A stretch of DNA of 64,000 bases. Source: Euborellia annulipes. Lineage: Eukaryota > Arthropoda > Insecta > Dermaptera > Anisolabididae. A program made the translations under genes and the position numbers. Location: the NCBI GenBank assembly GCA_023213315.1, contig JAKCPI010026338.1, positions 1 through 64,000 on the forward strand, in the 5' to 3' direction. Shown here piece after piece: positions 42,140 through 54,202 of the stretch (position 1 is the first letter of the stretch; each line of letters starts with the position of its first letter). The notes below the pieces were generated by a model. The model had not been told where the DNA came from, searched no databases, and saw nothing but the letters and a program-made list of their open reading frames with translations.

Positions 42140-43350
42140 AAAGTAAAAATTAATATGTCAAAATAAATTTGGAAAATCATTTTTTATCATTTTCAGATCG
42201 TTTTGAGACTAAAATTTCATTGTGTTTGCTTGAATATTTTATATACTAAGATATTCAATCAATATCAAGGCCTAAATGTTTTTATTTAATTAAAAAACAT
42301 TAAATTAGAAAATGAAAGAGGCAGTTAAAATTTGAAGATGTAAAAGGCAATTAATAAACCCCCATTTTATGTCTTCGTAGTTAAATAAAAAAATGTCTAT
42401 AGCTTTTTAATTGATTGAAAAGACCAGTTTTGCATTTTTCCACAAATCCAACGAAAAATAAGAGAGATATAGCGAGTTTTTGAAAAGCGAATCTGCGCGT
42501 GAATAAAAGCCTAGACGAGAGTGAAGCGAGGCTCCCTGGCTGCACTCTGGGCGCCGATCGAATTAGAAAAAACAAATCGATGCTCTCCCATCATTTGAAA
42601 TAATTGCCAAATTGATTGATTTCATCTTTTTATGCTGTTATAAAATTTTATTCCAAACTTTTTTTAACAATAAGAATAAAAGACTGCATATTTATCTATG
42701 TAAAATACAATCCTTTGAGAAAAAATAAAATTTCAAAATATTTTGTCTTCAATCAAAGAGATAGGGTAAAGGATACAGTGGTTGGCCCCCTTAAGCATTT
42801 TTATCTCTTTTCTACTTAATTTCTGCTAGACCAACAAAGCAATCAGCTTGAAAAGTGATCTGAGATGGAACTCTGATCAAAAGATAGTGAGACACTTTGG
42901 TAATATAAGGACCCGAGCCAGCTCGAGGGGGGTCCAGGGGGGCGAAGCGAAGGAGGGCGGAGTAGCTAGTAATATATTTCATTGGACGCCTTATACTGCC
43001 TTATTAGTTGGTTGGGGGGGGGGAATCATCCTGTACACCCCCATCAAAAATTTCTGGATACTCCTATGCTTAATACACTTCCTCCCGATGAGCTAAAAGT
43101 GTGAAATTTGATATTTAAGGATCATTTTTGGTGACTACAATGTATGGAAGTTTTTATCAAAACAGACCAAACTAATGTGGTACTTTATTTGAAACCCTAC
43201 GCGAATTAATCTATTTTCAAAAGACTTCTCAATCAGCTAGAGGTGTGAAATTTGAGGTTGTCTGCACAATTTGACAGCCTTTAAAAAATTATAAAAAAGG
43301 CAGAATATTTTAAGATAAATTTTATATCATCCTGCAATACTTTTCAATTA
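42140..43350. other. No gene recognised
   Basis: Holds the Helitron 3' terminus (42890-42969) and a G-run stretch at about 43013-43022; otherwise AT-rich sequence. Confidence 0.5.
42890..42969 (+). mobile_element. Helitron 3' terminus
   Basis: GGGGTCCAGGGGGGCGAAGC followed by GGAGTAGCTAG and a T at 42970, as in the other Helitron ends here. The 5' end is not identified. A similar fragment without a terminus is at about 51480-51522. Confidence 0.45.
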
Positions 43351-44489
43351 CACTGTGCTACAAAATGAAACTTTTTTCTGGTCGCGAGAAAATTCCTTCA
43401 GATTCTTAAGTAAAATGACCTCCTGAATCCAAATATGACCTCCGTTTTCCCCCACCACGTACCGTTTTCGGGGGAGCCCCCTACTTATTTCCACCCCTTT
43501 TCGTTAATTATAGGGCCACGAAAAAAATTTGGAGGGATGAAAAGGAATATTTTAGCCTTAACATTTCTTCAGAAGAATAAGAGAAGTGAAAAGTTAAAAA
43601 ACATTAACATTTGGATCCAAGGGGGATGTGGGGAGGATTTTGTCCCTTTAAATGCAAAAAAAATCATTAAAAATGATCGATTTTTTCTGATTTTTCACAA
43701 TTTTTTCACTGATTTTCTACATATTCAGGCGGATAGACCCACCTTACCCTTCCTTAAACATCCCTCAACTAAAAAAAAATATATAGGACAAAGCAGGTGG
43801 GGTGAGGTGTGAGCGATTCCGAAGCCCTCGCAAGAAGAATTTTTTTTTCAAACATTGACAAGAAATAATTTCTACCCCTTTATATAAAATATTGCAATTT
43901 TGAAGGACATAGAAGAATTCGTATATATAACTTTAAATTTGTAAAGATCAGTTCAAAAAAAAAGTTATAGCCTCATATTTGCCAATTTGATCAACTGAGC
44001 TGTGAATCTTCCATCTTCTTGCAAGGGCTTCGGAATCGCCCACACCCCACCCGCTTTATCCTATATATTGTTTTTTAGTTGAGGGATGTTTAAGGAAGGG
44101 TGAGATGGGTCTGTTCGCTGGAATATGTAGAAAATCAGTGAAAAAATTGTGAAAAAATCAGAAAAAATTGATCATTTTTAATGATTTTTTTGAATTTTAA
44201 GAGGCAAAATCCTCCCCCACATCCCCCCTTGGAACCAAATATTAATGTTTTTTAACTTTTCACTTCTCTAGACCTTCTGAAGAAATGTTAAGGCTAAAAT
44301 ATTCCTTTTCATCCCTCCAAATTTTTTTCGTAGCCCTATAATTAACGAAAAGGGGTGGAAATAAGTAGGGGGCTACCCCCCGAAAACGGTACGTGGTGGG
44401 GAAAACGGAGGTCATATTTGGATTCAGGAGGTCATTTTACTTAAGAATCTGAAGGAATTTTCTCGGGGCTTTTTTCTTGTAGCACAGTG
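43351..44489. mobile_element. CACTA-type foldback W
   Basis: Termini CACTGTGCTACAA / TTGTAGCACAGTG with 3-bp duplication TTA (43348-43350, 44490-44492). Arms of roughly 500 bp are inverted copies with few mismatches about a centre of about 120 bp (43860-43975). The open frame at 43435-43812 is an arm, not a gene. Confidence 0.85.
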
Positions 44490-45183
44490 TTATTTTGTAT
44501 TTTTTATTTTTTAGAATATTATATTTCTTAAAATCTATCAGGATCCCATATTTTGTCTTTAGATATCAATTTAAGCTAAGACTAGCATTTTTTCTGTTAG
44601 TTTTATGCTGGTCTCCTCCCCCCCCCCCAAGTTCAGGCCCAGCGATCTTCTGGTTGTTTAATCTTCTTAAGGGAATAGGCAGTGATGTTCTAAAATGTAG
44701 AGAAACTTTTCTTGCCTTTGATCATGTGGTTAGGATCTTATAAGTTTATAGAAAACTTTGTTTAACCCGATCGACTCGAGTCAGTTGGTATCGAACCGGC
44801 TAATTTGTCAGATACGATCGCTTCTTCTTTTTATTATTTTTCAATAACAATCAAGTTATAGTTAATTAATTACTATAATTAAATAAAAAGCCCCTAAGGT
44901 TAATTAAGAGATAAAATTTATTTACTTTTTTAATTAATAAATAAATTGAAAAAAAAAAAAAAAACAGTACTGTAATAATAATTTTTTATTTTTTTTATTT
45001 TAATCAAATGGCCTTCGGAAAACCATTTGGTCAATTGCAAAGTAAGTGGTTTCAGAGAGAGAAAAAAAATTTTTAATTGGGGCATAAATCTGACTTCTTA
45101 TTCTCCGAGATACATAAGCACTGGTTAACAAATTGTAAATGTGACTCTGGTCACACCGTGACGGTAGTAATAATTACACTAGT

Positions 45184-45623
45184 CAGGGCGGAACTAGGAG
45201 ATTTTATAGGGGGGCAAAATTTAATTTGCCGCCCCCTCCTTAAAATTTTCCTCGATCTCAAAAATTTTTCTGCGAAATTTTTTTTTTTTTTTCGCGGAAC
45301 CAAATGTTCCCGTCCGAAAAAATATTTTACCTTTTTTTTAGAGACGCAAAAATTCTTGCCGCCCAAAATTTTTTCGCGTGCCGCCCGCGGAACCAAAATT
45401 TTTTCCCGTTCGAAAAAATATTTTACCTTTTTTTTTAGAACGGCTAAATTTTTGCTGCCCGCAGAACCAAAATTTTTTCCCTTCCGGGAAAAATATTTTT
45501 CCTTTTTTTTTGGGGACGCTAAACTTTTGCCACCTGCGTAACCATAAATTTTTATCTGATATCTGCCGCCCGGGGCACGTGCACCCACTGCCCATTGCCC
45601 CCCACCCCTTAGATCCGGCCCTG
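45184..45623. mobile_element. hAT MITE family H
   Basis: Termini CAGGGCGGAACTAGG / GATCCGGCCCTG, duplication ACACTAGT (45176-45183, 45624-45631). Inside are several roughly 62-bp tandem units containing CGCGGAACCAAA. It sits in the end of a CACTA-like repeat that continues to about 45760. A related piece is at about 31480-31625. Confidence 0.9.
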
Positions 45624-45760
45624 ACACTAGTCTACAAAAATGAACTTTTTTTTCTTTCACAAGATATGAAATTCTAGAAGTATTTTTCATGCTGAATTCA
45701 AATATCATTTCAGTTTTGCCCCATCAGGCACAGTTTTAGAGATATAGAGCAAAATAGATT

Positions 45761-46339
45761 TGAATAGAATTCAAAAAGTTATAATAACTAGTAATCTAAA
45801 GAAATTATGATTTCCGCTCTTTAATTTCAATTAAATTTGTTACCAATCAATTTAAATGAATAGGAAAGGGGTCTAAATGGCCATAGATGCCAACAGTCCT
45901 TAAATAAAAAAAAACCGCCCCCCCCCCCCGACAAAATTGCATTAATCCGCCACTGCTGTGGTGTCGTCGTTGGCGATGGAGTGAATGCGAGCGGGTAGGC
46001 TCCTCCAGTTGCCCAAATCAGACCAAGAAGGACGTCGATATCGGCGCCTTCAAGACTGGTGTTGAGTGTGGTTGACTCCCTGGAGTCAATATAGTGAATC
46101 CTTGGAGGTTTGGTTCCTCGGATCCACGAAGACGAGATGTTGACAGTTCAGAGTCGCAAAGGTAAAAGGTGAATGCCGGCAACCGCCGCGAGCCTCCTTG
46201 ACTCAATTGCTTGCTCGTTCCGGGAATAAGGGATCAGCTCAACGTGCACTCAACTTGGCCTTATTATATACACAAATCTTACAAATTCTAGCAAATTGCA
46301 AGGCAACATTCTTCTTAGCCGGCTCTGCGGGCACATTCC
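45761..46339. other. GC-richer stretch of unknown nature
   Basis: 45955-46250 is clearly GC-richer than its surroundings. A minus frame at 46018-46206 exists but matches no family I know; a hAT-like CAGTGGCGGATTAATG end (minus strand) is at about 45940-45956. It could be an LTR or leader fragment. Confidence 0.35.
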
Positions 46340-46975
46340 TCTCAGCTAATCATTTATTTTATTTAGATTTTAAAATTTTAATTCTTATATGCTACGTGTT
46401 TACTTGCTAGAAAGATGGCAACTCAAATGACCGACTCACTAATGAATTTTTAGATTAAATGGCCAAGAGGTCCTCTAGATTAAGGATTATTATACATTAC
46501 CCGATTTAGGCATTAAGTGCAAGCCAATCGGACTAGAGAGAACCAATGAAACCAATATATAAAGTCCTGATTATTAATAGTTATTTATGCGAGAAGATTA
46601 TATCCCGAACATTGTTAAAATAAAATGATAGTTTAGTATTAATAATAAAACACCGGAAATTACCGGAAATTTTTTTTCCTCGGCTGTTGAGGTCATTTAG
46701 GTCATACCCGGAAGTCAGTTAATTAAATATTAGCTACCTATTGTATAGTCTAAATCAGTGATGGCGAACCTATGACCCGTGGGTCAGACGCAAGCTTTTT
46801 AACTGACCCACGATTAGGGCTGTGCAAAATAATCGATTAATCGATTATTCACCGATTATTTTCTTAAAAAATAATCGATTATTAAAAAAAATCGATTAGA
46901 TCGATTATTTATGTGTTTGAAAAGATGGTATGAGAATCGTATAGGCCTAAAAAAAAGGTCAAAGGCCAAATGATT
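46340..46975 (+). repeat. Segment duplicated at 54076-57400
   Basis: About 630 bp nearly identical to 54076-54205 plus 55702-56126 plus 57313-57395. The other copy contains two extra insertions (54203-55701 and 56127-57312), so this copy serves as the empty site for both. Confidence 0.85.
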
Positions 46976-47296
46976 TTTGCCAGAGGGAAAATATTTTTTA
47001 GAATATCTTTAAAATGTATATTCTCATTTTGCTATTGAAATCTTCTGAAGACCACTTTACTCTTGTACTCCATAGGAAAGATTGGAGAAATGCTTGCCAT
47101 GGTAACAAAATATAAATATTTTGCCATACTTATAAATTGTACATCTTGAAATTCGAATGTACCGTACTGTCGGAAACTAAATACATGTTGACACAAAAAA
47201 TCTGGTGTGACTTGTCGCACAGCACACAACTTTCTCTTACTTCAGGTAATCGAAAGTTGTGTACTGTGCGACCAGTCACACCAGATTTTTTTTTAA
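46975..47296 (-). repeat. Family B repeat, 5' half
   Basis: Minus-strand copy with full 5' hairpin (about 47200-47290) and start of the body. Confidence 0.8.
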
Positions 47297-47378
47297 TTCA
47301 CCATAATAAAACGCAATGTTGTTATGTTCAAAAATAAAAAATATTATAACTATTAGGTTAAAAAAACTCCTATAAATG

Positions 47379-47637
47379 CAGTGGCGTAGTGAGGGGTGGG
47401 CAAGGGGGGTCATCATGCCCCGGGCGCTACTCCCAAAGGGGCGCCAAATGGTCCGCAAAACAAAAAATTGCAGGATAATTTTTATTTTTATTTTAAATGA
47501 TTTCTGGAAAATAAATTTAGTGCCAGTGTAATATAATAATTTTGTATATTTTACATATATTATATGGTTTTCGAATGGGGGGGGGGCGCTAAAAAGGTAT
47601 TGTGCCCCGGGCGCGAGTTAAGCTCACTACGCCACTG
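47379..47637. mobile_element. hAT MITE family F
   Basis: Termini CAGTGGCGTAGTGAG / CTCACTACGCCACTG, duplication TATAAATG (47371-47378, 47638-47645). Confidence 0.9.
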
Positions 47638-47645
47638 TATAAATG

Positions 47646-48393
47646 TAACTTGTTCATAAATATAACGAAAAGACGAGCGGAGATATCAAATGATTTTGAT
47701 AATTTCTTTTTTTTTTTATTGTCTATCTAATTCTCAACTTTTCCTCGCTATTACAACTTCAAAATAAAAAAATGATTTTTTTTCGCCCCCCCCCCTACCC
47801 CTTTAATTTCGGACAGCTTAACGTTGCCATTAACAATGCCGCTAGAACATTTGCTGATGCTGGTGTTTAGTCCACAGATATATTTGCATAAGCAGAATTA
47901 TAAGCGATTTTTCTTTTTCCTGTCCTCTCAACAAATACATGTTAATTATAAAGGGGGAGAGGGGTGTGCGTATCAATCTACGGTATCTGGGATATAATAT
48001 ATCCCCGGATCCTAGCAAAGCTCTCGGCGACCCTCGCTTGTATACATTACATACAATATACATAATTTAACCATTCATTAAAGACTAAAGCAAATATTTA
48101 TTGCCACTAATGAATTAAATGTGCTTGTTTACTTCTAAATATTTTAAAATTTTTATATTTAAAAACGTTAATTCCTAAAATAGCTCATCAAATAAATTTA
48201 TGGAGAAATAATTATTTCAGGAATGTTGAGCTAAAAGTTATTTGAATGATTTTTGGTTTTAATATTATCAATAGGGACAATCTTTGACCTTTGACTACGC
48301 GCTGGAGCATTATTAAAATAATTTCTTTTACTTGTTAATGACCAAATGCCACTCAAAATTGTCTTAATTTTAAATAGAAAAGCGTATTAGAGA
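47646..48393. other. No gene recognised
   Basis: AT-rich sequence with a C-run near 47787; nothing further. Confidence 0.5.
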
Positions 48394-48734
48394 CAAGGGC
48401 GGATCCAGAGGTGTTTCTCGGGGTGGGGGGGGGGGTAATCTGGTGTGACTCGACGCACAGCACCAGAGGCGTATATAGAAATTTTTTTTTTGGGGGGGGG
48501 GCCTGTTCTCAAAAGTTTTTCTACGAAAAATTTTGTTTTTCGCGGAACCAAATATTTTTTCATGTGCCGTTCGCGGACCCAAAAATTTTTTTGTGCCGTT
48601 CGCGGAACCAAATTTTTTCACATGTTCCGTTTGCGGAACCAAAAATTTTTCATGCTCCGTTCGCGGTTTCTAAAATTTTTCCCGTTTTTTCAAAATTACC
48701 CCCTTTACTCCCCCCCTCCTTGTACCCGCCCTTG
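48394..48734. mobile_element. hAT MITE family D with a nested family E fragment
   Basis: Termini CAAGGGCGGATCC / CCCGCCCTTG, duplication ATTAGAGA (48386-48393, 48735-48742). From about 48465 a family E sequence (GAGGCGTATATAGAAA) with roughly 36-bp GCGGAACCAAA repeats interrupts it. Confidence 0.85.
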
Positions 48735-49082
48735 ATTAGAGAAGCTCTGGAATAGGAGTTGGTCATTTGGGTTGCCAACGTTCCATCGACAAATCCTTAA
48801 CTAATTTATGCACCCCATGGTAGTTCAATATATTCTTTTTACATAGCAGAGATATTTATTCGATGTGATTTTCTGACCTTGTACCGTAATTCTTTTTGAC
48901 TCGCCGAGGCCCCCCTCAAGGGATTCCAACTCAATTTCTCAATGGTCCCATCTCTAAGCCGACAGTCTAATCTCATCTCTTTCTCTATTCTCTAGTTGAT
49001 TCTTTGATTTATCCTCTTAAATAAAGCCAATGATATAAAATAAATTTATAATCCCTTTAGGACGCTTTCTCTCTCTTTCAAA

Positions 49083-49200
49083 TATTTCTTTGCCCTCGGG
49101 CTTGGTCTAGTGAGTCTTCTAAACCAAGGGTCGCGGGTTCGGACGGCAGTCCGATGATCTTAATTAAACTATTTGGGTACCAAATGTTCTATTCAAATAA
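49083..49200 (+). mobile_element. SINE family S, degenerate
   Basis: Head GCCCTCGGGCTTGGTCTAG, B box GGGTTCGGACGGC, hairpin partly lost; no tail. Confidence 0.6.
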
Positions 49201-49837
49201 AATCATTTGTTTAAAAAGGTTTTTTATTATATTTTCATTTTAAACTTCTTAGTCTTTTTTATTACTGGTGTGACTGGTCGCACAGCACACAACTTTCTCT
49301 TACCTTCGGTAATCAAAAGTTGTGTTCTGTACTTGTCACACCAGATTTTTTTGTGTCGAGATATATTTAGTTTCCGACAGTACGGTATATTTGAATTTAT
49401 AAACCATTTGTTTATTTATATTTTGTTTTGGTTTGGGGCCGTAGTTTGCGAGTTGTACGCAATTCAATATGCAAAGTTTTTTTTTTTTTATAACGTATAT
49501 TAATTCGGGCTCAAGAAACGGCGAGCGGAGGGGAAGTCGCGCCCGCAACTCCCCTTCAGGCATTGTCGCCGGCCAGAGAGGCTGCTATTTTTGGAAATAA
49601 CTATTAAATCCTTTCTAAAAACATTCTAATATCTCCATCGTCTAAATAAAGTGATTCATTAGACCCAGAGAGAATGATTTCACTTGCTGTTAACTAACAA
49701 TAAATACTGCTCTCTCTTGGGTGGGAGAGACAAATAAATAATATTAAAAAATGTATAGTATTTGTTCTTTACTATTTTATGACCCTATTAATTATTCTCT
49801 TTTCATATCCCTTAAATCTCACTCTATTTCAAAAATA

Positions 49838-50325
49838 TCGCACAGCACACAACTTTCTCTTACCTTCGGTAATCAAAAGTTGTGTTTTGTGCTTATCACA
49901 CCGGATTTTTTGTGTCGACATGTATTTATTTTCCGCAGATATGTTATAATTGAAGATGTAAAATTTATAAACAGAAAAATATTTATATTTTGTTACCATG
50001 GCAACCATTTTTCCTATCCTTCCTATGAAGCACAAAAGTAAAGTGTGTTTCAAACAATTTTGAGAGGAAAATGAGAATATATATTTGAAAGAGCATCTAA
50101 AAAATAATTGATTTTGAATTTTAATCAAAATCGTTCGAGTGAATTTTGAGAAAATCGAAAAAAGCTGAAAAAGTATCAGTAAAAGTACTAGTACTAGTAT
50201 TCTTTGCGCGATTTTGTTTAAAAGCTTATTTTCAAGTCCTAGGGGGGTGCCTAACTTAAATATAAAATTTCAACCTCCTAGCTCAATTCCTTCATGCTTA
50301 AAATTGAACACACACAGACACGACG
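49838..50325 (+). repeat. Family B repeat, 3' end missing
   Basis: Half of the 5' hairpin, the body and the start of the microsatellite. Another 5' fragment lies at 49263-49395. Confidence 0.8.
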
Positions 50326-51055
50326 CTGGTAGTAATTTTTAAAATTTAATAAAAAAATTGGGAATATTGGATGCTTTTGTATGATCTCCAAATAGAACGG
50401 AGCTAATTACAAATAGATTAATTACGTTATATCAATTACATTATAAAATATAGGAATTATTCTTTTACTAATATAAAATTACTAATTACACACATAATCG
50501 TGTTTGATTTTTGCATCATACATTGCTGCGAGATAATTAATTTATCAAATAAAAAGCTCTTGTTTTTTTTTTTTGTTATTTATTTAAAATGGAATTATAG
50601 GCTATTGCGTTGAAAAGTTTTTAAGTTTCATTATTCTATTAAAAAAATGCATTCGTGAATGAAAACAAAAAGAAATTGACATACAAAATAGATTATTATT
50701 TTTCTATTTAGGCTCGGCTAAAAAAGCACGATTAGGCTATTTTGTTGAAAATTGAATAAATGAGTAGCGAGCAGAAATAAAGCTGTCAATATGATCATAT
50801 ATTTACCAAAAACCTTTGATCAATTTAATGAAATTCTTTAATGATGTTTTGAATGCACATTTTAAGACCTCTAGATTAAATCAAATTGAATCCAGTGATT
50901 TTCAGTTTGAAAAAAGATATCTTCTCTTTTTCATTGAACTAATCCTTTGTAACTTCTTCATACTCGTTCAACTACAAAGTCCTTAAACAAAGTCTCATAA
51001 ATAATGGACTTGTTACATTGAGGTGTAGTCGATTATATTGAATATATAAAAAAAG
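50326..51055. other. No feature recognised
   Basis: AT-rich single-copy-looking sequence between family B and MITE E. Confidence 0.5.
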
Positions 51056-51063
51056 ATACTTTA

Positions 51064-51324
51064 CAGGGGCGTATATAGAAATTTTTTTCGGGGGGGGGGG
51101 ACCGAACTCAAAAATTTTTCTGCGGAAAATTTTTTTTTAAGAAACTAAATTTTTTTCACACGCATTTTTTGCTGAACATTTTTTCTTTTGTGGAACCAAA
51201 GTTTTCCATCCTGCGGAAAAATTTGTTGCGCTGATGTCTGTATATCCCTATATATGTATATGTGTTTGGGAAATTTCGGGGGGGGGGGGCCCCTCGGCCC
51301 CCCCCCCCCATATATACGCCCCTG
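51064..51324. mobile_element. hAT MITE family E
   Basis: Termini CAGGGGCGTATATAG / ATATACGCCCCTG, duplication ATACTTTA (51056-51063, 51325-51332). Partial relatives at about 61050-61235 and 63170-63245. Confidence 0.9.
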
Positions 51325-51332
51325 ATACTTTA

Positions 51333-52444
51333 ACTTCGTTTTGATTTTTTTGTGTTGACATTAAAGGTGTTCGATTATGGAAAAAATAATCGAATATGAA
51401 AAAAAGGGAAATTTAAAACTTTAAGTCAAAGAGGGAAATTTAAAATTTCCTAAGCAGTGAGCAAGAACAAATTGGATGCATTTACTCGCCAAAATCGAGC
51501 AAGGGGGTCCAGGGGGCGCAGTTATTTAAATCAAAGGAAAATTAATATTTTTTTAATAATCTCCATTATTTATTTTTGGGAATTTCGATTATAAAATTGC
51601 ACACAAAAGAAAGTATAGACAAAATAAATATTAACCTGGAAATAAATTTATTTAACATTTATATAATTTCTAGTTGGCGGAATTCCAATTATTAATGAAA
51701 AAAAAAAAGAAAAAAAAAATATTTGAAATAGAAATGAGAGTCTGTCTCTACGAGGTAGACTACACTTTGACAAATGTATATTAATTTTACGTGTCAAGAA
51801 GTTAAACAACTTTAAAATAAAATTTCAACCTCTCATTGTAATTTTTTTATTCCATATACCCTCATAACGTATATTTCCATTAAAATTTCAACATGGAAAG
51901 CAATACTTGAATGAATGTTTCAACTAAATTCAATCATTTTAAACTTTCATTTATTTTCTTCTTATATTGCCAAAGAAAGAATAATGGGGTGATTAAAAGA
52001 GAGCCCGCTTCCCCCCCCCCCTCTCTTCCGCCCTATTTTAAAATTGATCTCGCTTCTAAAACTGGATTCGGGAGCTAATTATAACTGATTACACAATTAA
52101 AAGTTTTTATCCAAATTAGAGAACGAATTTATTTCGTATTTATTTTGGACAGTGAAGGAGCGTAGCAGATTAATTACTAATTTCTTTCATCTTTGTTTAA
52201 TTGTTCAATATTATAATACTTACCTTTGTAAGAAAGTAGGCCTATTTGAGATCCGTTTAATTCTCTTCGCCCTTTAAACCTTCCGTTAACTAAATTTATG
52301 GTTGCACTAACGGTCTTTAAAGTCAGTTCATTAAAATAATCTTTAAACTAAAGGTGAAAAATTTGAAGAAACTTTACGATTAGTTGTTTAATTTTTCGTA
52401 ATGAATTAATTTAATATCTATATCATCATGAGAGACAAATAAAC
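51333..52444. other. No gene recognised
   Basis: Starts with a GTGTTCGATTATGG MITE end and Helitron debris at 51480-51522; the rest is AT-rich. Confidence 0.5.
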
Positions 52445-52707
52445 ATTTTTTTTTTTTTTTTTTTGAAAAAAACATTCACACTTTTTCTCATTCGCACTCA
52501 CACTCACACACACATTCACACAGTCTTTTCGGCAACTTAGGCCATTTAAGACTTTAGACGATAACCGTTGTAATATATATATTGGGGGTTCAGGCATTTC
52601 TATTTAAGCCATCTGGTATCCAAATGGCTTAAATAAAATCATCGGACTGCCTGGGTCCAAACCCGCGACGTTTGGTATAGGAGGTAGGCACGCTACCTAC
52701 TACGGGC
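52445..52707 (-). mobile_element. SINE family S
   Basis: Near-complete minus-strand copy: poly-A, (GTGTGA)n, GGCCTAAGTTGCCGAAAAG module, hairpin, B box and most of the head. It ends about 65 bp before the mariner foldback. Confidence 0.85.
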
Positions 52708-52773
52708 AACTAAACATAAAAATGTATAAATTTAATTGTGTTTCTTTTAATTTTCTATACGTTTTAAGCAGTA

Positions 52774-53400
52774 CAGGGTGATTATAAAAGGACTTTACAA
52801 CTTTGAAAGCACATACATATTTATTGAAATTACTTACAGAATTGAGAAAGGTGTCATTTTGTCATAAAACACTTCAAATTTAACATATGAGTGTCATTTT
52901 GGTTCGATGTGACTGCCGTTGGTAATGCAACATACATCCCATCGATAATCGATTTCTTGCCACACTCGTTTCAGCATATCAGTTGTAACTTGTGCAACTG
53001 CAGCGTTGATAAAAGTAATCGGTTTCAACGTAAGTGGATTGGCCGTGCATGGCCACCTCGCTCACCGGATTTAACACCTTTGGATTTCTTCCTGTGGGGT
53101 TTCATTAAGGATAAAGTTTATGTTCAGCCTCTACCAGACAATCTTAATGACCTCCGAAATCGGATCAACCCTGCAGTTGCACAAGTTACAACTGATATGC
53201 TGAAACGAGTGTGGCAAGAAATCGAATATCGGTGGGATGTATGTCGCATTACCAACGGCAGTCACATCGAACCAAAATGACACTCATATGTTAAACTTGA
53301 AGTGTTTTGTGGCAAAATGACACCTTTTTCAATTCTGTAAGTAATTTCAATAAATATGTATGTGCTTTCAAAGTTGTAAAGTCCTTTTATAATCACCCTG
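52774..53400 (+). mobile_element. mariner-derived foldback MITE
   Basis: Flanked by TA on both sides (52772-52773, 53401-53402). The left arm (52774-53012) is an inverted copy of the right arm (53163-53400), about 238 bp with few mismatches, around a single-copy centre of about 150 bp. Both arms derive from the 3' end of a Tc1/mariner transposon, so the element arose by inverted duplication of one end. Confidence 0.9.
53015..53280 (+). pseudogene. C-terminal fragment of mariner (DDD) transposase
   Basis: The frame reads Lys-Trp-Ile-Gly-Arg-Ala-Trp-Pro-Pro-Arg-Ser-Pro-Asp-Leu-Thr-Pro-Leu-Asp-Phe-Phe, where the Asp of Ser-Pro-Asp-Leu corresponds to the last acidic residue of the DDE/D site. 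It ends at TGA 53278-53280. The N-terminal DNA-binding half and first two Asp residues are absent. The apparent N-terminal extension in this frame (52891-53014) is only the antisense of the inverted arm. Confidence 0.8.
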
Positions 53401-53414
53401 TATTATTATTTATT

Positions 53415-53744
53415 AGGGTCCGACCGAAACAAGATTTTCAGCCGAAACCGAAACCGAATATTCGGCCTCAATCTTAGTTTCGGCCGAAACGAACCGAAAC
53501 TTGTATTTCCTATAAAAAATTCATACCATTTTACCATTTTTTTTTTTTTTTTTTGAAATTTTTTTCCCCTCTCGTGAAAATCATTTTACCTTTTTTTTAG
53601 GGAGACTAATTTTTTTCTCCTTTAAGTGCAAATCATTTGACCTTTTTTTTTGCATGCGAGTCTCTCATCCTATCTTTTCAGAATCAGGTTTCGGCCGGCC
53701 GAAACCAGGATTTTTGTCCGAAACCGAATATTCGGTCGGTTCCT
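53415..53744. mobile_element. hAT-like MITE family M
   Basis: Termini AGGGTCCGACCGAAAC / GGTCGGTTCCT with a 10-bp direct repeat ATTATTTATT (53405-53414, 53745-53754). A degraded relative is at about 2916-3209. Confidence 0.75.
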
Positions 53745-54202
53745 ATTATTTATTAATGTAGATATTCATCTGAGGAAGTGAGGTTATGTTATAACTTATA
53801 AATTCTAAAATATTCAGTCTGCTTTCGGGAGTCATATAGTCATATATTCCACGCTATGGCTACTGTTACGGAAGCTGAAAAATTTGAATAAGGAGTGGGC
53901 TCTTTGGCAAAAAGATTTTCTTTTTTCTTCAAATTTTATTCTCTTATCAATACAGTTATATTAAAAAAAAAAAAAAAAAAAAATTAACACAACTGATTGA
54001 AAGTTGGTCTGACAAAGATAAAAAAAAGTGATAGTACGTCAGTGTTGTTTATTTCTAAAAGAACTGTAAAAAATAATTAGATTTTAAAATTTTAATTCTT
54101 ATATGCTACGTTTTTACTTGCTAGAAAGGTGGCAACTCAAATGACCGACTCACTTATGAATTTTTAGATTAATTGGTCAAGAGGTCCTCTAGATTAATAG
54201 TA

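Noticed and set aside
43435..43812. 125-codon frame
   Set aside because: It lies in one arm of foldback W and has no recognisable domain.
45151..45708. Overlapping long frames on both strands rich in Phe or Lys
   Set aside because: Produced by roughly 62-bp tandem units of hAT MITE H; low-complexity translation on both strands.
52891..53014. N-terminal extension of the mariner transposase frame
   Set aside because: This part is the antisense of the inverted arm and not transposase sequence.
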